The notes: a model not told the origin generated them from the letters alone. Positions 27,506 to 37,136 are shown, counted from the stretch's first letter. The stretch is DNA of 64,000 bases from Solirubrobacteraceae bacterium (GCA_017744415.1 JAGIBJ010000128.1:1-64000); one strand, 5' to 3'. A program made the numbers and translations.

Positions 27506-28480
27506 TCACCGGGCGCCGCCGCTCCACGGCCGCTCGAGCTGCACGAGTTCCTCCCGGTGGTCGCTCTCGACCTGCAGCGTCGAGTGGGCGACGGAGAACT
27601 GGTCGGCAAGCACCCGCTCGAGGCGGAAACGCGTGGCCTCGCAGTCAGTGCCCGGGCGAGCAATCACATGCGCGGTCACGGCGGGAAAGCCTTGGGTGAG
27701 TTCCCACACGTGGAGGTCGTGGACCTCCACGACGCCCTCGACGGCGACGAGCGCGGCGCCGACCGTCTCGGGATCGAGGCCACGCGGCGCGGCCTCGAGG
27801 AGGACGTCGGTGGAGCTGCGCAACACGGTCCAGCCGCTGCGCACCATCAGGGCGGTGACGATCAGCGCGAGGATCGGGTCGACGACCGACGAGACGCCGG
27901 CGAGGACGAGCGCGCCGGCGACGATCGCGGCCACCGACGAGATCGCGTCCATGAGGGCGTGCTGGTAGGCGCCCTCGACGGCGAGGCTCTCGCGGCTGGC
28001 CCTGGCGAGCGCCCAGGCGGCGAGGATGTTGCCAAGGACGCCGAAGATGCCGGTGATGACGACGACCCCGCCCTCGACGGCGGGTGGATCGGCAATGCGC
28101 AGACCTGCGCCGACCCCGAGCATGCCGGCGAGGACGAGCAGCGACGCCCCGTTGAGCTGGGCGCCGAGGATCTCGACCCGCCCGAGGCCGTAGGTGTAGC
28201 GACCGCCGGCAGGGCGGCGGGCGAGCACGATCGACGCCAGCGCGATGCCGATCGCCAAGGCGTCGGTGATGACGTGCGCGGCATCGGCGAGCAGCGCGGT
28301 GCTGCCGGAGATGATGCCGAGCACCACCTCGAGCAGGGCCATGCCGACGTTGAGGCCAAGTGCGATCCAGAGCCACCTCGGCTCTGCGACGCTGCCGGCC
28401 GACACGTGATGGTGGTGGCCGCCATGACCGTGGTCGTGACCGTGGTGGTCGTGGTGGTGGTGACCGCCGGGGCCGTGCAC
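27506..28480 (-). CDS. Cation diffusion facilitator (CzcD/ZitB-like) exporter
   Basis: The 324-residue protein exports divalent metal, usually zinc or cadmium, in exchange for protons. A His-rich N-terminus (about 25 residues; HHHHDHHGHDHGHGG) is followed by six transmembrane helices, with HxxxD metal sites in HVITD (helix 2) and HALMD (helix 5), and a cytoplasmic domain (VHDLHVWELTQGFPAVTAHV). All elements of a functional zinc-type transporter are present. The neighbouring copper ATPase makes this a small metal-homeostasis region, though in separate transcripts. Confidence 0.95.
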   Translation of the reverse strand: MHGPGGHHHHDHHGHDHGHGGHHHHVSAGSVAEPRWLWIALGLNVGMALLEVVLGIISGSTALLADAAHVITDALAIGIALASIVLARRPAGGRYTYGLGRVEILGAQLNGASLLVLAGMLGVGAGLRIADPPAVEGGVVVITGIFGVLGNILAAWALARASRESLAVEGAYQHALMDAISSVAAIVAGALVLAGVSSVVDPILALIVTALMVRSGWTVLRSSTDVLLEAAPRGLDPETVGAALVAVEGVVEVHDLHVWELTQGFPAVTAHVIARPGTDCEATRFRLERVLADQFSVAHSTLQVESDHREELVQLERPWSGGAR

Positions 28481-28628
28481 AGGGTCAGTCTGGCGGATCG
28501 CGCGACGGCATCATCGCGGCTCGGCGCATGGACGGCGCGCGGCGTGGCCGGACGGCTCGGCCGGACGGCTGGTTTCGAGCGGGCCGATCGGCCGGAATTC
28601 GGCGTGCGATGGCGCACGCATCGGAGGC

Positions 28629-29015
28629 TCAGCGCAGGAAGAGGAACCAGATCGCGAGCCCGACGAAACCGATGGTCGAGGCGACGAAGGAGCCCACCGA
28701 GATCACCCGGTAGCCGAGCGCCTCGTCGAGCTTCGGAGCGAACGCGAGGGGTAGGAACAGCAACGGGTTGAGCGTCGTCCCGATGAGGAGCGCGATCGCC
28801 GTCCAGTCCGGAATGTCGGGGAATGCGGTGGCGACAGCGAGGAGGATCACGCCCATCATCACCTGGTCGAGATGGAGCTGCAGAAGCCGTCTCGGAACCT
28901 TGATCCCGATCATCTTGAGCTTCGCCGGATCGGCGCGATCCAGTGCGATGAGCCACCCGAGGGATGCCGCGGAGGCGAGCTGGAGCACACCAGCGCCGAG
29001 GAGCCACTGAACCAC
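28629..29015 (-). CDS. Four-helix hydrophobic membrane protein
   Basis: The 128-residue protein has four predicted transmembrane segments: residues about 3-25, 48-68, 73-92 and 104-126. It has no motif I recognise, so no function is offered. It starts with GTG at 29015 and is divergent from the copper ATPase gene, 53 nt away, so the two share a promoter region. Confidence 0.7.
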   Translation of the reverse strand: MVQWLLGAGVLQLASAASLGWLIALDRADPAKLKMIGIKVPRRLLQLHLDQVMMGVILLAVATAFPDIPDWTAIALLIGTTLNPLLFLPLAFAPKLDEALGYRVISVGSFVASTIGFVGLAIWFLFLR

Positions 29016-29068
29016 GCCGGAAGTGTGTCAGCCGGAGCCGGATCGGCGTACTCTGATGGGAGTCCCCC

Positions 29069-31369
29069 ATGACCAGCCTTCCCGTCGTCCAAGGTCCCCC
29101 AGCCGGCGCGGCGCCCGACCGGGCCCCACTCGAGGGCCCGACGACCGAGCTCGCCGTCAATGGAATGACGTGCGCCGCCTGCGCCGCACGCGTCGAGCGA
29201 AGCCTCAACCAGCTCGATGGCGTCGAGGCGCAGGTGAACCTCGCCACCGAGCGCGCCGTGGTGCACCAGGCCACCGGCCGTGCGACCTCGCAGCAGCTGA
29301 TCGAGGCCGTGCGGCGCGCCGGCTACGACGCGACCGAGATCGGCGCGCGCGACGAGGAGGCGGCCGCCGACGCCGTCGAGTCCGACCGCCGCGCGCTGCG
29401 CCGCCGAGCCATGCTCGCAGCCGCCCTGAGCGTGCCGGTGCTCGCCATCACGATGATCCCGTCGCTGCAGTTCGACCGCTGGCAGTGGGTGTGCCTCGCC
29501 CTCACCACGCCGGTGATCGCCTGGGCCGGCCTCCCGTTCCACAGCACCACGCTTCGCGGATTGCGCCACGGCACGACGACCATGGACACCCTGATCTCGC
29601 TCGGCACCGTCGCTGCCTTCACCTGGTCGGTGGTGGCGATGCTCTTCGGCGACGCCGGGCACGCCGGGATGCACATGACCACGAGCCTGGTGCCCGACCG
29701 CTCCGTAGGCCTCGAGCACGTGTACTTCGAAGTGGTCTGCGCCGTCACCACCTTCCTCCTCGCCGGTCGCTACTTCGAGGCCCGCGCGAAGTCGAAGGCG
29801 GGCACCGCGCTCGCCGCGCTCGTCCGCGCCGCGCCGCGCACCGCGAACCTCCTTCAGGACGACGGCACCACGCGGCGCGTGCCCGTCGACACGATCGTCG
29901 TCCGCGACCGCCTCTTCGTGAGGCCCGGTTCGAAGATCCCCACCGACGGCGTCGTCGAGCACGGCCAGTCGGCGGTGGACGAGTCGCTGCTGAGCGGCGA
30001 GTCGGTGCCGGTCGACAAGTCACCCGACGACCGCGTCACCGGCGGCACCATCAACGTCGGCGGCCCGCTCACGATCCGCGCCACCCGGATCGGCGCCGAC
30101 ACCGCGCTCGCGCAGATCGCGACGCTGGTGCGCGAGGCCCAGCACGGCCGTGCTCCAGTCCAGCGCCTCGCCGACCGCATCTCGGCGGTGTTCGTGCCGG
30201 CCGTCGCGGTGATCGCGGCGCTCACGTTCGTCGGCTGGCTCGTCGCCGGGCAGGATGCCGCCTTCGCGTTCACGTGCACGGTCGCCGTGCTGATCATCGC
30301 CTGCCCCTGCGCCCTCGGGCTCGCCACACCGACGGCCCTGCTCGTCGGCACCGGGCGCGGCGCGCAGCTCGGCCTCCTGATCCGCGGCCCCTCCGTGCTC
30401 GAGTCGACCCGAGCCGTCGACACGATCGTTCTCGACAAGACCGGCACGCTCACCACCGGCCGCATGGAGGTGCTGCGCATCGCGACGCGGGAAGGTATCT
30501 CCGAGAGCCAGGCGCTGCGGCTCGTCGCCGGCGCCGAGGCCGGCTCGGAGCACCCGATCGCGGAGGCCATCGTGCGCGCGGCCGAGGAGCGGGTCGGGGC
30601 ACTTCCGCCGTCGTCCGACTTCGTCCCGCACGGCGGCCTCGGTGCCACGGCCACCGTCGCCGACCGCGTCGTCACGGTCGGCCGGCCGTCGTTCCTTGAG
30701 GCACAAGGGCTCGAGATCCCGCCTCCGCTGCGGGCGGAGATCGATGAAGCCGAGAGCGCGGGTCACACCGTGATCGCGGGCGGCTGGTATGGCGAGGCGC
30801 GCGCGGTCGTGGTGCTCGCCGATCCACCCAAGCCGACCGCGGCGCGTGCCGTCGAGCGCCTGCGCGAGCTCGGCCTGAGGCCCTTGCTCCTGACCGGCGA
30901 CAACCCGCACGTGGCCGTGTCGGTCGCGGCGAAGGTCGGCATCGAGCCGGAGGCCGTCGTCGCGGGCGTGCTGCCCGCCGAGAAGGCTGCCCACGTGCGC
31001 GAGCTGCAGGCCGCCGGGCACGTGGTCGCGGTCGTCGGCGATGGCATCAACGATGCGCCTGCGCTTGCCGCTGCCGATCTGGGGATCGCGATGGGCACGG
31101 GCACCGATGTCGCGATCGAGGCGAGCGACCTCACCATCGTCGGTGGCGACCCGGCCGGGGCAGCCGACGCGATCCAGCTCAGCCGCCGCACGCTGAAGAC
31201 CATCAAGCAGAACCTGTTCTGGGCGTTCGCCTACAACGTGGTGCTGATCCCTGCTGCCGTCGCGGGCTACCTCAACCCAGTGCTCGCCGGCCTGGCGATG
31301 GCGGCATCGAGCCTGCTCGTGGTGGGTAACGCGCTGCGCCTGCGCGGCTTCCAGCCGACCACGAGCTGA
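29069..31369 (+). CDS. copA: Copper(I)-exporting P1B-type ATPase
   Basis: The 766-residue pump moves Cu(I) out of the cell at the cost of ATP. An N-terminal HMA domain has GMTCAAC (Cys35, Cys38). The membrane ion site is CPCALGLATP, with YN in helix 7 and MAASS in helix 8, the combination that marks Cu(I) specificity. The phosphorylation site is DKTGTLT; SEHPIAEAI and GDGINDAPAL complete the nucleotide and hinge domains. No copper chaperone or CsoR/CueR regulator is adjacent, which is a little unusual. Confidence 0.96.
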   Translation: MTSLPVVQGPPAGAAPDRAPLEGPTTELAVNGMTCAACAARVERSLNQLDGVEAQVNLATERAVVHQATGRATSQQLIEAVRRAGYDATEIGARDEEAAADAVESDRRALRRRAMLAAALSVPVLAITMIPSLQFDRWQWVCLALTTPVIAWAGLPFHSTTLRGLRHGTTTMDTLISLGTVAAFTWSVVAMLFGDAGHAGMHMTTSLVPDRSVGLEHVYFEVVCAVTTFLLAGRYFEARAKSKAGTALAALVRAAPRTANLLQDDGTTRRVPVDTIVVRDRLFVRPGSKIPTDGVVEHGQSAVDESLLSGESVPVDKSPDDRVTGGTINVGGPLTIRATRIGADTALAQIATLVREAQHGRAPVQRLADRISAVFVPAVAVIAALTFVGWLVAGQDAAFAFTCTVAVLIIACPCALGLATPTALLVGTGRGAQLGLLIRGPSVLESTRAVDTIVLDKTGTLTTGRMEVLRIATREGISESQALRLVAGAEAGSEHPIAEAIVRAAEERVGALPPSSDFVPHGGLGATATVADRVVTVGRPSFLEAQGLEIPPPLRAEIDEAESAGHTVIAGGWYGEARAVVVLADPPKPTAARAVERLRELGLRPLLLTGDNPHVAVSVAAKVGIEPEAVVAGVLPAEKAAHVRELQAAGHVVAVVGDGINDAPALAAADLGIAMGTGTDVAIEASDLTIVGGDPAGAADAIQLSRRTLKTIKQNLFWAFAYNVVLIPAAVAGYLNPVLAGLAMAASSLLVVGNALRLRGFQPTTS

Positions 31370-31702
31370 GCGCGGTCAAGAACGCTCCCCGGCGGGCCTT
31401 GCTGAAGGCGAGGTTCACCCTCAACCCGAGGTTGAGATCGCACTGAGAGATGGGCTCCGGCACGGATCGCCTGACCACCTCGGGCCGACCCGATATCCCC
31501 CGCCTCGCCTGGGCAAACCCGGACGCGCACCGTGACGACGCACCGCACATGGTGCACCTTGTGCGCCGGTGATACTTTCGGCGCCTGATGCCGCTCTGCT
31601 CGACGGGGCACCATCAGGCCACCGACACTTTTTGGGGATGACGGCGCCTCACCGGGGTGCCCGTGAGACCTCTGAACGTTCACCAGAACTCCAGGAGTTT
31701 CC
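31370..31702. other. 333-bp leader region with two palindromes
   Basis: Between copA and the next gene lie a palindrome CTCAACC-CGA-GGTTGAG (31420-31436) and a dyad around GGTGCACC (31545-31564, arms GCAC and GTGC). Either may bind a regulator of the downstream gene or end the copA transcript. There is no coding region. AGGAG at 31692-31696 is the ribosome-binding site of the next gene. Confidence 0.45.
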
Positions 31703-32143
31703 GTGCTCAACACTGATGTTGCGACCGCGACCGCCGCGCCGGCGATGCGTCCCGCCAGCCGGCTCACCGCGCTGCGCTGCGCCGGCGAGCTCGCCGCCAC
31801 CACCGGGGCGACCGACGCCACCGTGGCCTATGAGCGCGGCGGCGACCTTGCGATCACCACCTCGCTCGCGGGCACCTTCCCGCTGCGCACCATCGGCATC
31901 GAAGCCGACGCCCAGCTCGCGTCGGTGATTGCCGGCCACCCGGCGTGGCTCGATCACCTCGCCCTGGCGACCCTCTACCTACCGCCGCACGCGCACGTGC
32001 TCGCCATCGGGATCACGACCGAGAGTGGCCGCGGGATCGCGCTGCTGCGGTACGACACCCGACCGACGATCTCGGTCGACGACGTCGCCTTCCTGCAGCG
32101 CGCGCTGAGCAGCAGCCAGCTCGAGGACGCCATCGCCGCCTGA
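31703..32143 (+). CDS. Uncharacterised protein with GAF-like C-terminus
   Basis: The 146-residue protein begins with GTG after AGGAG at 5-6 nt. It has no signal peptide or transmembrane helix. The strand-helix pattern ATLYLPPHAHVLAIGITT and GIALLRYDTRPTISVDDVAFLQRAL resembles a small GAF-like fold, in which the last helix would pack under the sheet. No catalytic residues can be assigned. It stands alone, convergent with metX. Confidence 0.65.
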   Translation: MLNTDVATATAAPAMRPASRLTALRCAGELAATTGATDATVAYERGGDLAITTSLAGTFPLRTIGIEADAQLASVIAGHPAWLDHLALATLYLPPHAHVLAIGITTESGRGIALLRYDTRPTISVDDVAFLQRALSSSQLEDAIAA

Positions 32144-32148
32144 ACGGC

Positions 32149-32186
32149 GTGCCCCTCGGCGGCCGCCGGGCGCGCGGAGGGGGCAC
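32149..32186. terminator. Hairpin between convergent genes
   Basis: GTGCCCCTC (32149-32157) pairs with GAGGGGGCAC (32177-32186) with one bulged G, around a GC-rich inner dyad GGCGGCCGCC. It lies between the uncharacterised gene and the metX stop. There is no T tract. Confidence 0.4.
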
Positions 32187-32195
32187 CCGCCAGCG

Positions 32196-33371
32196 TCAGT
32201 CGGCGAGGGCGCGCGCGATCAACTCGCCCATCCCTGGAGTCTCGAGCAGGAACGAATCGTGGCCCCACGGCGCCGCGAGCTCTTGATGCTCGACGGCGCG
32301 GGCACCCGCGGCTCGCAGGCGGGCGGCGAGCCGCACCGCGTGGCTGGTGCCGAAGCGCCAGTCGGAGTCAAACGAGAGCACGAGGTGGCGAGCCGTGGGA
32401 TTGCGGGCGACCGCACGGCACGCCGCCTCGGCGTTCGCGGGCCCGAACGGGGCAAAGTCGTCCATCGGGCGGGTGAGGAAGAGGTAGCTCAAAGCGTCGA
32501 AGCGCCGCAGGAAGCTCTGCCCCTGGTGCTCGAGGTACGTCTCCACCGCCCGCCCCGGCGCGAGCCACTCAGCGGCACTGCGCGGCGGCGCACCGGCAGG
32601 CGCCGGATCACCGAGCTTCCGCTCGAGCGCCTCGGACGAGACGTAGGTGATGTGGGCGAAGCGCCGGGCCGCAGCGAGCCCGCGCTCGGGCCCCGCCCCG
32701 CCCGTCTCGAGGTAGCGGCCGCCCTCGAAGCCCGGGTCGTCGAGGATCGCCTGGCGGCCGGCGGCCGAGAAGGCGCGATTCTCGGTGGTGAGTTCGCTGG
32801 TGGTCGCGATGAGGATCGTCGCCTCCACCTCCTCCGGCGCCGCGAGGAACCACTCGATGGCATGCATACCGCCGAGCGAGGGCCCGACGAGCGCGTGGTA
32901 GCGCGTGATGCCGAGCGCGCCACCCAAGCGGCGAAGCACCGCAACCTGATCGCCGATCGTGATCGGAGGGAAGTCGATGCCCCACGGCCGGCCGGTGGCC
33001 GGATCGGTGGAGGCCGGCCCAGTCGTGCCGAGGCAGCTGCCGAGCAGGTTGGCGCAGACGACGAACCAGCGGTCGGTGTCGATCGGGCGGCCCGGCCCGA
33101 TCACGGAGTCCCACCATCCGGGCCCGCCGTCGCCCTCGGCCTCACCGGCGGCATGGGCGTCCGCCGTGAGCGCGTGGAGCACGACCACGGCGTTGTCGCC
33201 GGCGGGGCTCAGCTCGCCGTAGGTCTGGTAGGCCACCTCGACGTGGTCGAGCGACCGGCCGCAACGCAGCGCAAGCGGGTCGGTGGGGGTGGCGACGACC
33301 TCCCGGCGCGTGCGTACCGCCCCGAGACCGGTGCCTGGGGTGCGGGCGTGCGCCGAGAGGTCGATGACCAT
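32196..33371 (-). CDS. metX: Homoserine O-acetyltransferase
   Basis: The 391-residue alpha/beta-hydrolase acylates homoserine in methionine synthesis. The nucleophile is Ser165 in VGPSLGGMH. The catalytic Asp is in SFDSDWRF and the His in PWGHDSFLLE. ANLLGSCLGTTGP and the helical lid are typical of MetX. Most MetX enzymes have GGSxGG at the elbow, here GPSLGG. It begins 8 nt after the metY stop, so metY-metX form an operon. Confidence 0.96.
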   Translation of the reverse strand: MVIDLSAHARTPGTGLGAVRTRREVVATPTDPLALRCGRSLDHVEVAYQTYGELSPAGDNAVVVLHALTADAHAAGEAEGDGGPGWWDSVIGPGRPIDTDRWFVVCANLLGSCLGTTGPASTDPATGRPWGIDFPPITIGDQVAVLRRLGGALGITRYHALVGPSLGGMHAIEWFLAAPEEVEATILIATTSELTTENRAFSAAGRQAILDDPGFEGGRYLETGGAGPERGLAAARRFAHITYVSSEALERKLGDPAPAGAPPRSAAEWLAPGRAVETYLEHQGQSFLRRFDALSYLFLTRPMDDFAPFGPANAEAACRAVARNPTARHLVLSFDSDWRFGTSHAVRLAARLRAAGARAVEHQELAAPWGHDSFLLETPGMGELIARALAD

Positions 33372-33379
33372 TTGGTGAA

Positions 33380-34678
33380 TCAGGCGGGGACGGCGGTGGC
33401 CGCCTTCACGAGTGCCTGATCGAGATCCGCGACGAGGTCATCGATGTGCTCGATGCCGACCGAGAGCCGCACGGTGTCGTCGGTGACGCCCGCCTGCTCG
33501 AGCTCCTCCGCGCTGAGCTGCGAATGCGTGGTGGTGGCGTTGTGGATCGCCAGCGACTTCGCGTCGCCGATGTTGGCGAGGTGGCTGAACAGCTCGAGTC
33601 CCTCGATGAACGAGCGCCCGGCCTCCTTCCCCCCACGCACGCCGAACGTGACGAGCGCGCCGCCGCCTCCGACGAGCACGCGCTCCGCCGTGGCGTGGTG
33701 CTCGTCGTCCTCGAGGCCCGGGTAGTTCACCCAGCTCACGGCGTCGTGCGCTCGGAGGTATTCCGCGATCTTGCGGGCGTTCTCCTGGTGGCGCTCGAGC
33801 CGCAGCGGGAGCGTCTCGATGCCTTGCAGCAGCAGGAAGGCGTTGAACGGCGAGAGCGCCGCGCCCGTGTTGCGCAGCAGCACGGTGCGGGCCCGGCCGA
33901 CGTAGGCCGCGGGCCCCAGCGCGTCGCTCCACACCACGCCGTGGTAGCTCGGATCCGGAGCGGTGAGGCCCGGAAACCGGTCGGCGTGGGCCACCCAGTC
34001 GAAGTTGCCCGAGTCGATGATCGCACCGCCGATCGAGGTCCCGTGGCCGCCGATGAACTTCGTGAGCGAGTGGACGGCGATGTCGGCGCCCTGCTCGAAC
34101 ACGCGCGCGCCGAGCGGCGTCGGCACGGTGTTGTCGACGATCAGCGGGAGGCCGGCCTCGTGCGCCGCTGCCGACCACGCCGGCACATCGAGCACGTTGA
34201 GTTTCGGGTTGCCAATCGTCTCCCCGAACACGAGGCGCGTGTTCTCGTCGGCGAGCCGCGCCACCGCGCCCGGGTCGTTCGCATCGGCGAAGCGCACCTC
34301 GATGCCGTACTGCGGCAGCGTGTGCGCGAAGAGGTTGTAGGTGCCGCCGTAGAGCTGCGACACCGAGATGATGTTGTCGCCGGCGCGCGCGATGTTGAGG
34401 ATCGAGTAGGTGACCGCCGCCTGACCGGAGGCCGCGACGAGCGCCGCGACCCCGCCCTCCAGCTGCGCAAGACGCTGCTCGAGCACGTCCCAGGTCGGGT
34501 TCATGATCCGGGTGTAGATGTTGCCCGGCTCCGCGAGCGCGAAGAGGTTCGCGGCGTGCTCGGTGTCGTTGAACGTGTACGAGGTGGTCGGGTAGATCGG
34601 CACGGCGCGCGCGTTGGTGGCGGCGTCGGGCTGCTGCCCGCCGTGCAGGGCGATCGTCTCCGGGCGGTACTGGCTCAT
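33380..34678 (-). CDS. metY: O-acetylhomoserine aminocarboxypropyltransferase (sulfhydrylase)
   Basis: The 432-residue PLP enzyme joins O-acetylhomoserine with sulfide to give homocysteine. The PLP lysine is Lys207 in [47 protein letters not shown]-like and [18 protein letters not shown] segments are family hallmarks. Length is normal. It is the first gene of the metY-metX operon; the region upstream carries a candidate tandem operator and no visible SAM riboswitch. Confidence 0.97.
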   Translation of the reverse strand: MSQYRPETIALHGGQQPDAATNARAVPIYPTTSYTFNDTEHAANLFALAEPGNIYTRIMNPTWDVLEQRLAQLEGGVAALVAASGQAAVTYSILNIARAGDNIISVSQLYGGTYNLFAHTLPQYGIEVRFADANDPGAVARLADENTRLVFGETIGNPKLNVLDVPAWSAAAHEAGLPLIVDNTVPTPLGARVFEQGADIAVHSLTKFIGGHGTSIGGAIIDSGNFDWVAHADRFPGLTAPDPSYHGVVWSDALGPAAYVGRARTVLLRNTGAALSPFNAFLLLQGIETLPLRLERHQENARKIAEYLRAHDAVSWVNYPGLEDDEHHATAERVLVGGGGALVTFGVRGGKEAGRSFIEGLELFSHLANIGDAKSLAIHNATTTHSQLSAEELEQAGVTDDTVRLSVGIEHIDDLVADLDQALVKAATAVPA

Positions 34679-34762
34679 GCGGGCTCCCTGGGGTCGAGGC
34701 TTCGTGGCACTCCGCCATAATCTACATAAATGCAGTCGTGTTTATCGCCATTTGCTTGACGG

Positions 34763-34797
34763 GACCCAGTTGGACCGACAGACGACCCCGTTGGACC
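34763..34797. promoter_or_regulatory. Tandem 14-bp repeat upstream of metY, candidate operator
   Basis: GACCCAGTTGGACC (34763-34776) and GACCCCGTTGGACC (34784-34797) differ at one base and lie 21 bp apart, two helical turns, so both would face the same side of the DNA. They are about 90-120 nt upstream of the metY start. An AT-richer segment between (ATAAATGCAGTCGTGTTTAT) could be the promoter. A methionine-pathway regulator is a plausible ligand; none is encoded nearby. Confidence 0.5.
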
Positions 34798-34822
34798 CGC
34801 ATATGGACGCCCGCGGGACCCG

Positions 34823-35680
34823 CTAGATCAGGCGCTCGACCACGCCGCGGATGCTGGTGACGCCGGCCTCCATCGACGCCCCGCCGCCGGTGAGCACGGC
34901 GATACCGATGCGGCAGCTGCCGCGCTCGACGCGCAGCCCCTGGTGCACGAACCAGCCGCTCGGCTGCGGCAGCCAGCCGCTCTTGAAGAGCGTGCGGAAC
35001 CCGTGGCTCCGGGCGACCGGCGCGCCGCCCCACACTTGAGCGTGGGTGATCGAGCGCAGCAGCGTGCGGCCGTAGGTCTTCTGCGAGGCCGGAAGCAGGG
35101 CGTCGAGGTGACTCCAGAAGCGGGCCTGGTCGCTCGCGGTGAGCTGCGAGCTCCCCCAGTAGCCACCGACGGTGTAGCGGCGCATGCCCGCGGCCTTGGC
35201 CACCCGCAGCACGGCCTCGCGGCCCACGGCGTTGAACGTGGCGGTCGCGGCGGTGTTGTCGGACAGCGTGATCATGCTGCGCAGCCGCGCGCGATCGCCG
35301 GAATTGAGCGGGGTGCGCGAGGCCGCGTGCCTGCGCAGGTCGGCGACGAGCAGCATCGCCTTCACCAAGCTGGCCGAACGGAACGGGATGCCGCCGCGGA
35401 ACGAGCGCAGCTGCCCACGCTCCTCGACGGCGAACGCCACCGTCCCCGGGCGGCTCACGGCGTAGGCCCGCGCACGTTTGATGGCGGCATCGCTCACGCA
35501 GCGCTTCGGCTTGGTCGAGTCGGGCGCGTTGTGGATGGCCGTCTTCGCCGTGGCAGCCGCCGGCTGCGGGGTCGCGCTCAGCGCGCCGGCTCCCACGGGC
35601 GCCAGCAGGCTGCCGGCGATGAGGAGCGTGGTGGCGAACGGCACCACGCCATTGTTCAGGGCGAGCGTCGGCGCGCCCAT
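34823..35680 (-). CDS. Exported beta-lactamase-fold serine hydrolase
   Basis: The 285-residue protein has a signal peptide or membrane anchor (about 12-35; VVPFATTLLIAGSLLAPVGA). The class A beta-lactamase/DD-peptidase motifs are SLVK (Ser104, Lys107), SDN (140-142) and KSG in place of KTG. It could hydrolyse peptidoglycan peptides or beta-lactams; the Glu166 region of true beta-lactamases is not obvious, favouring a peptidase or esterase. The ATG at 35680 precedes the signal; a longer frame has no support. Its stop is upstream of metY. Confidence 0.83.
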   Translation of the reverse strand: MGAPTLALNNGVVPFATTLLIAGSLLAPVGAGALSATPQPAAATAKTAIHNAPDSTKPKRCVSDAAIKRARAYAVSRPGTVAFAVEERGQLRSFRGGIPFRSASLVKAMLLVADLRRHAASRTPLNSGDRARLRSMITLSDNTAATATFNAVGREAVLRVAKAAGMRRYTVGGYWGSSQLTASDQARFWSHLDALLPASQKTYGRTLLRSITHAQVWGGAPVARSHGFRTLFKSGWLPQPSGWFVHQGLRVERGSCRIGIAVLTGGGASMEAGVTSIRGVVERLI

Positions 35681-35747
35681 GGCCTGGTGGCGACCCGAGC
35701 AGCCGCGAGCACGGCCCCGTTTGGCCGCATGTCCATGGCTGCCGGCG

Positions 35748-36710
35748 TCAGAGCTCGAGCACGAGCTTGCCGGTGGCGCGGCGCGCATCGAGGTCGCGCA
35801 GAGCCTGAGCTCCGTCGGCGAGCGGATAGGCGGCGCCGACCACCGGCGCGACGATCCCCGCTGCCGCCCACTCGAGCAGATCCGCGTGGATCGCGCGGGT
35901 GAGCTCGGGGCGGGTGCCCACGAACGCGCCCCAGGCGGCCCCGACCACCTCGATGTTCTTCAGCAGCAGCCGGTTGAGTGGCACGCTCGGGATCTCCCCG
36001 CCGGTGAAGCCGACGACGACGAGCCGGCCCTCCTCGGCCAGCGAGCGCAGCGAATCGAGCACGCGGTCACCGCCGACCGGATCGAGCACGGCGTCGACGC
36101 CGCGGCCCTCGGTGAGCGCCTTCACCTGCTTCGGCCACCCCTCCTCCGGGCGGATTACGTCGTCGGCGCCGGCCTCGTGGGCCACCGCCTCCTTCTCGTC
36201 ACTGGAGACGACCGCGATCGTGCGCACGCCGGCTCCGCGCGCTACCTGGATCGCCGCGGTGCCGACGCCACCGGCGGCCCCGTGGATCAGCACGGTGTCG
36301 CCGGCCTTCAGCCGCCCCCGACGCAGCAGCGCGAAGTGGGCCGTGTGGTAGTTCATGATCAGCCCGGCCGCCTGCACGTCGGTCATGGAGTCCGGCACCG
36401 GCAGCACCATCTCGGGGGCTGCCGCGACCTGCTCGGCGGCCATGCCGAGCCCGAACGCTGCGACCCGCTGGCCAACCTCGAGCCCACTGTCCTGAGGAGC
36501 GCGGGCCACTCGCCCGGCGGCCTCGACGCCGAGCGTGAACGGTGGCTGGAGCTTGAGCTGGTACTCGCCGCGGGAGAGCAGCAGGTCGGGGAACGCGATG
36601 CCGGCGGCGGCGACGTCGACCACCACCGGCGCGTCCGCCGACGGCGGCTCGATCTCCAAGACGCCGACGCCGTCGGGACCGGTGAGAGCAGTGACCTGCA
36701 GGGCGCGCAT
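35748..36710 (-). CDS. Zinc-independent quinone oxidoreductase (MDR family)
   Basis: The 320-residue NADPH-dependent enzyme of the medium-chain reductase superfamily has the cofactor motif HGAAGGVGTAAIQVARGAG (about 150-168) and the N-terminal GroES-like fold (VAAAGIAFPDLLLSRGEYQL, FTLGVEAAGRV). The structural zinc cysteines and catalytic zinc ligands of alcohol dehydrogenases are missing, as in the quinone oxidoreductase branch. It is divergent from a small gene 30 nt away. Confidence 0.92.
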   Translation of the reverse strand: MRALQVTALTGPDGVGVLEIEPPSADAPVVVDVAAAGIAFPDLLLSRGEYQLKLQPPFTLGVEAAGRVARAPQDSGLEVGQRVAAFGLGMAAEQVAAAPEMVLPVPDSMTDVQAAGLIMNYHTAHFALLRRGRLKAGDTVLIHGAAGGVGTAAIQVARGAGVRTIAVVSSDEKEAVAHEAGADDVIRPEEGWPKQVKALTEGRGVDAVLDPVGGDRVLDSLRSLAEEGRLVVVGFTGGEIPSVPLNRLLLKNIEVVGAAWGAFVGTRPELTRAIHADLLEWAAAGIVAPVVGAAYPLADGAQALRDLDARRATGKLVLEL

Positions 36711-36740
36711 GGCGAGCAGTCTCGCATCCGCCGTGCGAGG

Positions 36741-37136
36741 ATGAACGCAGTGACCCCCAAGGACCGCACCCTGGTCGCGTACGTGATCGACGAGGCCACC
36801 GACGACGTCGCCGAGACGATCATCGAAGCCGGCCGGCGCGCCCGTGAACTCCACCTGTGGGACGGCTCGGCGCCGCGCGAGTTCGACGCCGTGCCCGATG
36901 GCTCGCCACGCACCGTCGGCGTCGGCTTGCACTTCACCGATCCGTTCCCGATCGGCGATCGACCGGGCCTCATCCGGCTCCTCGAATACCTGGCGGTCGC
37001 CGCTGAACAGCTCGACGTGTGCCTCGAGCTGCAGATCGACGAGGCACCGATCGGGCTGATCGCTCCGGAGGGCATCCAGCCGTGGGCGATCGACGCGCTC
37101 CAGAAGGAGTTCGGGCTCATCGACCTCTCCGCCTGA
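36741..37136 (+). CDS. Uncharacterised 131-residue protein
   Basis: The protein is soluble, acidic and mixed helix/strand, with no motif I recognise. Notable segments are YVIDEATDDVAETIIEAGRR and PIGLIAPEGIQPWAIDALQKE, the latter near the C-terminus. The ATG at 36741 follows GCGAGG. It is divergent from the quinone oxidoreductase and 163 nt before a secreted-protein gene. Confidence 0.7.
   Translation: MNAVTPKDRTLVAYVIDEATDDVAETIIEAGRRARELHLWDGSAPREFDAVPDGSPRTVGVGLHFTDPFPIGDRPGLIRLLEYLAVAAEQLDVCLELQIDEAPIGLIAPEGIQPWAIDALQKEFGLIDLSA

Noticed and set aside
34679-34825. SAM riboswitch upstream of metY
   Set aside because: No SAM-I, SAM-II or SAM-IV core sequence or pairing pattern was found in the short gap; the tandem 14-bp repeat is the only clear structure.
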